From NCBI GenBank assembly GCA_964472015.1, contig CAYYIP010000001.1, positions 62,001 through 126,000 of the forward strand: a stretch of DNA of 64,000 bases. The letters run 5' to 3'. Under the pieces are notes generated by a model. It had not been told where the DNA came from and ran no database searches. It worked only from the letters and a program-made list of their open reading frames with translations. The position numbers and the translations under genes are program-made. Shown here one piece after another: positions 57,375-64,000 of this stretch (positions are counted from its first letter, which is position 1; the number at the start of each line of letters is the position of its first letter). Source of the stretch: JAAYTD01 sp964472015. GTDB taxonomy: Bacteria; Bacteroidota; Ignavibacteria; Kapaibacteriales; UBA2268.

Positions 57375-58118
57375 TTATTTTATTTTATTCTCTTCGTTAT
57401 TTAAAATATCAATCATTTCCTTAACTGCAGCTTTAATTCCAATTATAGAAGATTTAGCAACAATAGCATGTCCTATATTATATTCTTCTATCATAACTTT
57501 TTGACATAACTTTCTGACATTAATATAATTTAAACTATGTCCTGCCGCAGTAATAAGATTATTTTTCATTGCATAATCAGCAGCAATTGATATTTTATTT
57601 ACATATTCATTTATTTTATTACTATCACCCGTTAAAAATGTAATTGCATAATTCCCCGTGTTAAATTCAACAATATCAGCTCCTATTTCAAGAGCCGCAT
57701 CAATTTGCTTTTTTTCTGGCTCAATAAATAAACTAACTTTTATTCCATTATTATGCAATTTTTTTGTACTTTCTTTTACGTGCTTTAAATTTTTAACTAC
57801 ATCAAGTCCACCTTCTGTTGTAATTTCACTTGGCTTTTCAGGCACTAGAGTAGAAATATAAGGTTTTACTTTCATAGCAATATCCATTATTTCATTATCA
57901 GTAGACATTTCTAAATTTAATCTTGTAGAAATAGCATCTTTTAATAAGAAAATATCTTTTTCATTTATATGACGCCTATCTACACGTAAATGCGCTACAA
58001 TACCCGTCACACCAGCAATTTCTGCTAACAAAGCTGCTGTAATAGGATTTGGTTCTTTCCCTCCCCTTGCATTTCTTAAAGTAGCAAAGTGATCTATATT
58101 AAGATGTAAATCAAACAT
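57375..58118 (-). CDS. pdxJ: Pyridoxine 5'-phosphate synthase
   Basis: The 247-residue protein has the PdxJ start LHLNIDHFATLRNARGG, HLRVDRRHINEKD, LNLEMSTDNEI, LVPEKPSEITTEGGLDV, SLFIEPEKKQI, and the late AAGHSLNYINV and EYNIGHAIVAKS. It joins deoxyxylulose phosphate and 3-amino-2-oxopropyl phosphate to pyridoxine phosphate, supplying PLP for enzymes such as those at 205-1548, 25809-27056 and 31515-32696. The gene follows gatA on the same strand after 73 bases, and ends in a strong terminator. Confidence 0.95.
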   Translation of the reverse strand: MFDLHLNIDHFATLRNARGGKEPNPITAALLAEIAGVTGIVAHLRVDRRHINEKDIFLLKDAISTRLNLEMSTDNEIMDIAMKVKPYISTLVPEKPSEITTEGGLDVVKNLKHVKESTKKLHNNGIKVSLFIEPEKKQIDAALEIGADIVEFNTGNYAITFLTGDSNKINEYVNKISIAADYAMKNNLITAAGHSLNYINVRKLCQKVMIEEYNIGHAIVAKSSIIGIKAAVKEMIDILNNEENKIK

Positions 58119-58191
58119 TTTATTTTATAAATAAATTTTATAAGTTTTTACAAAAATATTAAACTAAATATATATAAATTTTTAAATTATT

Positions 58192-59607
58192 CTATTTCAT
58201 TAATGTTTTAGCAAAATTAAATAATTTTTGCTCTTGAAACATTCCCGTTTGTAATTGCATACCAATAGGTAGTCCATTTCTATCTTTTCCTAATGGAATA
58301 GATATTGCAGGAATTCCTGCTAAATTGGCAGAAGTTGTAAAAAAATCAGATAAATACATTTTAACATTATCTGACTGTTTTTCGTTAAATTTAAAAGCAG
58401 CAGTCGAAGTCGTTGGTAAAAATAGTACATCAACTTTTTCAAATGCATCGTTATAACATTTTTTTACTATTTGTCTTATCTGTTGCGCTTTTGTATAATA
58501 TTGATTTTCTTTATTAGAAGTTAAAAAATAAGTTCCAGCTAATAAACGTCTTTTTACTTCTGCTCCAAATCCTTCGCTCCTATTAATAGCAATATAATCC
58601 TCATTTTCAACACAGTTATCAGTATGATGTCCAAATCTAATACCATCAAATCTTGCTAAATTAGCAGAAGCTTCTATAGTTGAAAGAACAATATAAGTTG
58701 GCACCCAGTATTCAGAATCTACTAATTTTATTTTATTTATACGTGCTCCCATACTTTTTAATTTCTTTAGTAAATCATTATATACTTTTAATACGTCTTC
58801 TGAACATAACTTTAAAGTATCATCATCTAATATACCAATATTTACTTTATCAAAATTACTATTCTCTAAGTTTGAATAAGTATCTGTTTTTGATATATCA
58901 GCTGTTGTTTGATCTGCATCATCGCGTCCACTCATAACATCAAAAATTAATGAAGTATCTTCTATATTATTAGAAAATGTTCCCACTTGATCTAAGGAAG
59001 AAGCAAAAGCAATAACTCCCGACCTTGAAATTCTACCATAAGTTGGTTTAAATCCAACTGTTCCACATAATGCAGCAGGCTGTCTTACAGAACCACCTGT
59101 ATCTGTTCCTAACGCTGTATGTGCCAATTCAGCAGCAACTGCAACAGCCGACCCTCCTGAAGACCCACCTGGGACATAATCTTTATTAATAGGATTTTCT
59201 ACCAAACCAAAAAATGAAGTTTCATTGGATGACCCCATAGCAAATTCATCCATATTAGTCTTACCTATAATAATACCACCTTCTTCTTTAATTCTTTTTA
59301 TAATTGTTGCATCAACTAAAGCCTTATAATTATATAACATACGTGAAGCAGCTGTTAAATGCATATCTTTTACAGAAATATTATCTTTTACTGCAACTAC
59401 CATTCCTTCTAATTTACGAGGATTACAACTCTTAAATCTTTTATCTGATTCAATTGCCTGTTCTAATATAATTTCTTTTTTTTCATTTTCAATAAAAGCA
59501 TTTAACTCTTTTTTTACTTCTATCGTATTTAAGATTTCACAAACTTCATTTTCACAAGTTGTTTTATTATTTAGTATCTGTTCTCTAAAACTTTTATATG
59601 TCTTCAT
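58192..59607 (-). CDS. gatA: Aspartyl/glutamyl-tRNA(Asn/Gln) amidotransferase subunit A
   Basis: The 471-residue protein is an amidase-signature enzyme: the catalytic Lys in MVVAVKDNIS, the Ser of the cis-bond in PGGSSGGSAVAVAAEL, and the nucleophile Ser in TDTGGSVRQPAALCG. GatA makes ammonia from glutamine for conversion of Asp-tRNA(Asn) or Glu-tRNA(Gln). It needs GatB and GatC, not found next door here. The YqeY-family gene at 27753 shares only the tail of GatB. The start ATG at 59607 gives MKTYKSFRE, as in other GatA. Confidence 0.94.
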   Translation of the reverse strand: MKTYKSFREQILNNKTTCENEVCEILNTIEVKKELNAFIENEKKEIILEQAIESDKRFKSCNPRKLEGMVVAVKDNISVKDMHLTAASRMLYNYKALVDATIIKRIKEEGGIIIGKTNMDEFAMGSSNETSFFGLVENPINKDYVPGGSSGGSAVAVAAELAHTALGTDTGGSVRQPAALCGTVGFKPTYGRISRSGVIAFASSLDQVGTFSNNIEDTSLIFDVMSGRDDADQTTADISKTDTYSNLENSNFDKVNIGILDDDTLKLCSEDVLKVYNDLLKKLKSMGARINKIKLVDSEYWVPTYIVLSTIEASANLARFDGIRFGHHTDNCVENEDYIAINRSEGFGAEVKRRLLAGTYFLTSNKENQYYTKAQQIRQIVKKCYNDAFEKVDVLFLPTTSTAAFKFNEKQSDNVKMYLSDFFTTSANLAGIPAISIPLGKDRNGLPIGMQLQTGMFQEQKLFNFAKTLMK

Positions 59608-59773
59608 ATTTATATTCTTATTTCAATAACTATTTAGTAATTATATATTTAATAAATAAATTTTTAAAATTATTAAGTTATTTTATATTATAAAATACAA
59701 AAATAAACATTTTTATAAAAATAAGTTATTTATTTTTATATTTTACAAAATATCCATTAATAATAACATATAC

Positions 59774-60712
59774 TTATATAAAATAACCATTTCTTTTACC
59801 ACGATAACCACACAAAAAATCTTTTACTAACATACGTTTTTTACCTTCCAATTGTAATTCTATAACCTTTAATATTCCATTAGTACATTTTACATAAAAA
59901 CAATTATTTTCTATAAAAAATTCTCCTACTTCTTCACTGTTGATTTCACATTCTTTTTCTATTTTTGCCCTATATATTTTCATAATTGAATTATCAAAAT
60001 ATGTGTATGCACAAGGAACAGGTGAATATCCATTTATAAAATTTACAACTTTATTGACCTCTTGTCTCCACTCAATTTTTGCAGTTTCTCTAAATATTTT
60101 AGGCGCATTAGAACCTTCGTCTTCTTTCTGATACTTTAATGTATATTTACCATTAAGTAACATTTCACAAGTTTCAACAGCTATTTCAGGCGCTTTTTGC
60201 ATCATTATATCATATAAATCACCAGCAGTAAAATTATCTAGTATCTCTATTTTTTTTTGCAACAAAATATCGCCCATATCAACAGCTTCTTTTAATATAA
60301 AAGTTGTTAATCCACTATATTTATCCCCATTAATAATAGCCCAATTAATTGGCGCTGCCCCCCTATATTTAGGTAATAAACTTGTATGTATATTAAATGT
60401 AGCTATTTTTGAAATTTTATATACTATATCAGGTAATATTCTAAATGCAAAAACAACAATAATATCTGGCGAAAGTGATTTTATATTAGAAACAAAATCC
60501 TCGTCACACATTTTTATAGGTTGCAATACATTTAATCCTAATTCAAGCGCAGCTTCTTTAACAGGAGAAAATTGTAATTTCATTCCTCGTCCCTTTGGTT
60601 TATCAGGAATGGTTACAACTGCTTGTATGTTATATATTTCATTAAGTTTTTTTAACGTAGGAACTGATATTTCAGGTGTTCCCATAAAAACTATATTTGC
60701 TCTATTATACAT
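59774..60712 (-). CDS. fmt: Methionyl-tRNA formyltransferase
   Basis: The 312-residue protein has the formyltransferase domain with VFMGTPEISVPTLKKL, FNIHTSLLPKYRGAAPINWAIINGD and the catalytic His/Asn/Asp set, and a C-terminal domain (about 205-312) with KIEWRQEVNKVVNFINGYSP. It formylates Met-tRNA(fMet) from 10-formyltetrahydrofolate. The def gene is not adjacent. It lies 60 bases downstream of folC on the same strand, linking folate and formyl-Met supply. Confidence 0.95.
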   Translation of the reverse strand: MYNRANIVFMGTPEISVPTLKKLNEIYNIQAVVTIPDKPKGRGMKLQFSPVKEAALELGLNVLQPIKMCDEDFVSNIKSLSPDIIVVFAFRILPDIVYKISKIATFNIHTSLLPKYRGAAPINWAIINGDKYSGLTTFILKEAVDMGDILLQKKIEILDNFTAGDLYDIMMQKAPEIAVETCEMLLNGKYTLKYQKEDEGSNAPKIFRETAKIEWRQEVNKVVNFINGYSPVPCAYTYFDNSIMKIYRAKIEKECEINSEEVGEFFIENNCFYVKCTNGILKVIELQLEGKKRMLVKDFLCGYRGKRNGYFI

Positions 60713-60772
60713 TTATCTTTACTATCTATCTAAATTAATAATATTCAAAATCTAAAATAACAAATTAATATT

Positions 60773-62089
60773 TCAACTTAAATGAACATTATTAAAATTA
60801 AGTGCAGTAGCCATTTCACTTACTACATAAAAAGAACCACAAATCACCGTTCCTTTATCATTAACTTTAACAAATTCAGCAGCTTCTTCCATATCCTCTT
60901 TTTTAACTACATTATTAAAACCTATTTCTTTAGCCTTTTTTTCTATCTCTAAAATATCTGCTGCTCTATTTGTCTTAGGTTTAACAATAATTAATTTATT
61001 ACATACCGGATATATAACTTTTAACATAGCACTTATATCTTTATCTACCATTGCACCAAATACAAAATCAACTTTATCTAATTTTTCAAACAAATCTTTA
61101 ATTGTAGAAATTAAATTATATATAGCATTTTCATTATGTGAAACATCAATAATAATAAAAGGTTTATTTCTTATAAAATCAATCCTAAAATTAATATCAG
61201 TGTTTTTCTTTACATTATCTATTCCATTTATTATAGAATTATCAGAAATTTTATATTTATTATATTTATTAATTTGCTCACAGGCACAAACTGCTATTTT
61301 TATATTAGTTACTTGTTTTTTACCAATTAAAGGAGATGAAATATTGTATTTTTTGTCATTAATGTATAAGTCTAATAGCATTCTCATATTATCTGTATAA
61401 TGAATATTGTTATTTTCAACATTATCATCTATCAAATAAATATTAGAATTCATTTCATTAGCTTTTTTCTCAAAAAATGAAAAACTTATTTCTTTACTAC
61501 TACCTACAATAACAGGTATATTCTTTTTAATAATACCAGCTTTTTCATTAGCTATTTCTTCTATCGTATTACCTAAATAATCAGTATGATCTTTGCTTAT
61601 TGTAGTTATTATAGAAAGTAAAGGTTTTAATACATTTGTAGCATCAAAATGCCCACCCATACCTGTCTCAATAACAGCAATATCAACATTATTTTCTTTG
61701 AAAAAATAAAAGGCTATTGCAGTCGTTATTTCAAAAAATGTTGCAGAAATTTCAAGTGCTTTATTTCTAATGATTTTATAAATTTTTTCAATATTACTAA
61801 GTTGTATTGTTTTATTATTAATTCTAATACGTTCTTCAAACCTAAAAATATGTGGTGAAGTATACATTCCAACTTTTAAATTATTTTCAATCAATATTGA
61901 TGTAATAAAAGCAGCAACACTTCCCTTCCCATTAGTTCCTGCAATATGTATTGCATCAAAACTATCTTGCGGATTACCTAATAACTCTAATAATATTTTT
62001 GTCCTCTCTAATCCCGGTTTTATGTTACTACGATTTAAAGAAAAAAGATATTTTAATAAATTTGTACCTTTTATATCTTCAATATACAT
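60773..62089 (-). CDS. folC: Folylpolyglutamate synthase/dihydrofolate synthase
   Basis: The 438-residue protein has the P-loop HIAGTNGKGSVAAFI, YTSPHIFRFEERI, VIETGMGGHFDATNV, SIITTISKDHTDYLGNTIEEIANEKAGIIK and the later FIIIDVSHNENAI. It adds glutamate to (dihydro)folates, keeping them in the cell. It carries both synthase-like motifs of FolC and is of normal length. It is upstream of fmt and downstream of corA on the minus strand. Confidence 0.93.
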   Translation of the reverse strand: MYIEDIKGTNLLKYLFSLNRSNIKPGLERTKILLELLGNPQDSFDAIHIAGTNGKGSVAAFITSILIENNLKVGMYTSPHIFRFEERIRINNKTIQLSNIEKIYKIIRNKALEISATFFEITTAIAFYFFKENNVDIAVIETGMGGHFDATNVLKPLLSIITTISKDHTDYLGNTIEEIANEKAGIIKKNIPVIVGSSKEISFSFFEKKANEMNSNIYLIDDNVENNNIHYTDNMRMLLDLYINDKKYNISSPLIGKKQVTNIKIAVCACEQINKYNKYKISDNSIINGIDNVKKNTDINFRIDFIRNKPFIIIDVSHNENAIYNLISTIKDLFEKLDKVDFVFGAMVDKDISAMLKVIYPVCNKLIIVKPKTNRAADILEIEKKAKEIGFNNVVKKEDMEEAAEFVKVNDKGTVICGSFYVVSEMATALNFNNVHLS

Positions 62090-62119
62090 TTTATAATTTA
62101 ATTTTATAAAATTTTATTT

Positions 62120-63061
62120 TTAAAATAACTTACGTTTTCTTAAATATAAAATCCCTAATAAAGCTAATATTAATGAAATTAATATAACAACAAAAAATCC
62201 ATAATATGTTTTTTCCATATAATTATACAAATTCATCCCATAAATACTTGCTACTAATGTAGGTATCATAAGTATAACTGTTATAGAAGTTAACTTTTTC
62301 ATAATATCATTAACATTATTAGAAATAATAGATGCATATGCATTCATCGTTCCTGATAAAATATCACTATGAACATTTGTTGTTTCTATTGCTTGCTTTA
62401 ATTCAATTTCAACATCCTCTAATAAATCAGGATCAAAACTTTCTTCCAGTGATTTTAAATTTTTTAATTTTGAAAGTAATATATTATTTCCTTTTAATGA
62501 AGTAATAAAATAAACTAAACATTTTTCTATTTTTAACAAAGTTTGTAAGTCTTCATTTTTAATGGAAAGTTCTAACTCTTTTTCCGCCATTCTAACATTA
62601 GTATTTATCTGTTTTAAATATTTTTGAAACCATACAGAACTTGAAAGAAATAACCTTAGCAAAAAGTTCATATTATTATCAATATATATTGATTTTCTTT
62701 GAGTATGCAAAATAAAGTCCTGTATGACATCATTCACATGAAAACAAATAGATGCTATAATATCATCTTTTATAACAATGCCCAACGGAACAGTAATAAA
62801 TGGTACTGAAGCATCTCGACTTACCGGAATTCTCATAATTATTAAAAGCCATCCATCTTCAATTTCTATACGTGGTCTTTCATCATCGTCTTGTATATCG
62901 TAAAAGAAATCAGAAGGAACTTTAAGTTCATTTAATATATAATCTACTTCTTCTTGCAAAGGAGATGTTATATTAATCCAACATTTTTCTTGCCAGTTTT
63001 CAAGAACAGTTAAACCACTATTTTCACTATTCTTCAAGTAACTTATCATTGCTTCCTCCAT
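62120..63061 (-). CDS. corA: CorA-family magnesium/divalent cation transporter
   Basis: This 313-residue protein has a large N-terminal cytoplasmic domain, a long helix, and two C-terminal membrane segments (about 253-272 and 288-305). The first ends in the pore signature YGMN. The loop that follows (LYNYMEKTYYG) is variable, and the basic tail KRKLF is usual. CorA forms pentameric channels for Mg2+ (sometimes Co2+/Ni2+). It starts at ATG 63061. No regulatory RNA was recognised upstream. Confidence 0.92.
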   Translation of the reverse strand: MEEAMISYLKNSENSGLTVLENWQEKCWINITSPLQEEVDYILNELKVPSDFFYDIQDDDERPRIEIEDGWLLIIMRIPVSRDASVPFITVPLGIVIKDDIIASICFHVNDVIQDFILHTQRKSIYIDNNMNFLLRLFLSSSVWFQKYLKQINTNVRMAEKELELSIKNEDLQTLLKIEKCLVYFITSLKGNNILLSKLKNLKSLEESFDPDLLEDVEIELKQAIETTNVHSDILSGTMNAYASIISNNVNDIMKKLTSITVILMIPTLVASIYGMNLYNYMEKTYYGFFVVILISLILALLGILYLRKRKLF

Positions 63062-63211
63062 TAAATTATTTGTTTTTAAACTAATTTTTATACATTAAAA
63101 TTAAATTTTATTACTATTAAAATTTTGACATAAATTATTTATTTAGATATTTGCACTATATCACTATATTATAATTATAAACAAAAAAAATAAAATTATA
63201 ATAATATTAAT

Positions 63212-64000
63212 TTATCTAACTTTCTCTAAAGCCCAGTTAAATATTTCTATATATTTATTAGCACTATTAGAAGCTGAGAAATCTGCTTCCATAGCATTTA
63301 TCCTTGCTGTATTCATAAGTTCTGTACTTTTATATAACTGTAACGCACGTTCCAAAGCATATGCAAAATCATCTGCATTATAATTCCAAAATACAATTCC
63401 TGTACCTTTTTTTGTATCAGGTATAAATTCATTAACTGTATCAACTAATCCTCCTGTTGCTCTAACAATTGGAAGTGTTCCATATCTCATTGCATACATC
63501 TGTGTTAATCCACAAGGTTCAAATCTCGAAGGTATTAATAAAAAATCACTCGCTGCATAAATTCTATGAGACAATTGTTCATTATATTCTATATATACAA
63601 TTGATAAATTAGGATATTTATATTTTATATAATTAAAATAATTTTGATATTTAATTTCACCAGTTCCTATAATGACAAATCTCATCCTTTCATTCCATAA
63701 AAAATCTTCTAATTTGTTAATAATTAAATCAATCCCTTTTTGCTCTGTTAACCTTGATACCATACCAAATAAAGGGATATCTAAATTATCTTTAATTCCA
63801 TTATCTATCAATAATTTATATTTTATTTCTTTTTTCTTTTCAAGAGTATTTTTTGAATAATTTGGACTAATTAATTTATCAACCTCAGGTGACCAATTAT
63901 TATAATCTACTCCATTTAATACACCTATTAAATCAACCGATCTATTATTTAAAACATTATGTAACCCCTCACCATAATAAGCAGTTCTTATTTCTTTTGC
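63212..64000 (-). CDS. glgA: Glycogen/starch synthase, C-terminal part
   Basis: The frame runs without a stop to the window edge, 262 residues. The beginning IRTAYYGEGLHNVL is the GlgA GT5 region, GVLNGVDYNNWSPEVD follows, and then IGTGEIKYQ and the nucleotide-sugar site SRFEPCGLTQMYAMRYGTLP with GGLVDTV. GlgA adds ADP-glucose (or UDP-glucose) to glycogen ends. The N-terminal half lies outside the window. A GH57 enzyme at 36608 likely acts on the same polymer. Confidence 0.95.
   Translation of the reverse strand, partial: AKEIRTAYYGEGLHNVLNNRSVDLIGVLNGVDYNNWSPEVDKLISPNYSKNTLEKKKEIKYKLLIDNGIKDNLDIPLFGMVSRLTEQKGIDLIINKLEDFLWNERMRFVIIGTGEIKYQNYFNYIKYKYPNLSIVYIEYNEQLSHRIYAASDFLLIPSRFEPCGLTQMYAMRYGTLPIVRATGGLVDTVNEFIPDTKKGTGIVFWNYNADDFAYALERALQLYKSTELMNTARINAMEADFSASNSANKYIEIFNWALEKVR

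Overview
The window is very A+T-rich (by eye roughly three quarters A/T) and reads as an ordinary chromosomal segment of a Bacteroidota-type bacterium. The evidence is: several large exported proteins with Por/type IX secretion (T9SS) C-terminal sorting domains; a PorX-type response regulator with a PglZ domain; genes without Shine-Dalgarno leaders; and promoters of the Bacteroidota form TTTG-N19/20-TAnnTTTG in front of two tRNA units and the pyruvate:ferredoxin oxidoreductase gene. The oxidoreductase, a GH57 enzyme, a glycogen synthase and a hydroxysqualene synthase-like protein suggest a deep-branching or anaerobic member. I cannot name a genus.

Layout. 1-15640 is almost entirely minus strand: the start of a probable nuoJ, gcvPA, porX-like, hpf, a LysE-type exporter, dsbD and trxB (thiol redox pair), a periplasmic TPR protein, purD, a short-chain dehydrogenase, and a 1111-residue Asp-box/T9SS protein. 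15641-22566 is the accessory part: a long non-coding stretch, a plus-strand gene for a striking protein with a cysteine at every third residue, two further T9SS cargo genes, a tRNA pair (CAT and Pro-CGG) and an outer-membrane barrel gene. 22830-31340 is plus strand: polA, kbl, a divergent tRNA-Asn tandem pair, a YqeY-family gene and a CotH/lamin-tail T9SS protein. 31515-38692 is minus strand: a PLP sulfur-amino-acid enzyme, nifJ-type PFOR and GH57. 38940-46006 is plus strand: rlmD-like, thiH, hpnC-like, a penicillin acylase-like enzyme and a GT2. 46052-64000 is mainly minus strand: aroA(G)-type DAHP synthase, a Tyr/Ser-rich lipoprotein, prfB with a programmed +1 frameshift, ispD, ferritin, a decaying DUF805 tandem array, a gamma-carbonic anhydrase (plus strand), a degenerate-looking tRNA-Leu, truB, a degenerate Rel/SpoT homologue, pdxJ, gatA, fmt, folC, corA and the 3' part of glgA.

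How the genes work together. Much of the window is core metabolism and translation (purD, polA, prfB, truB, gatA, fmt, rlmD, hpf, tRNAs). A second theme is secretion and the cell surface (PorX, four T9SS cargos, barrel, lipoprotein, DsbD). A third is glycogen/carbon handling (GH57, GlgA, PFOR). No phage, insertion sequence, CRISPR array or restriction/defence island is visible. The most unusual item is the Cys-every-third-residue protein at 16199-16822, which I cannot assign to a function. Secondary oddities are a Pol I that has lost its proofreading residues, a Rel homologue with a degraded synthetase domain, a tRNA-Leu(TAA) with several structural lesions, and palindromes or hairpins placed between paired tRNAs.
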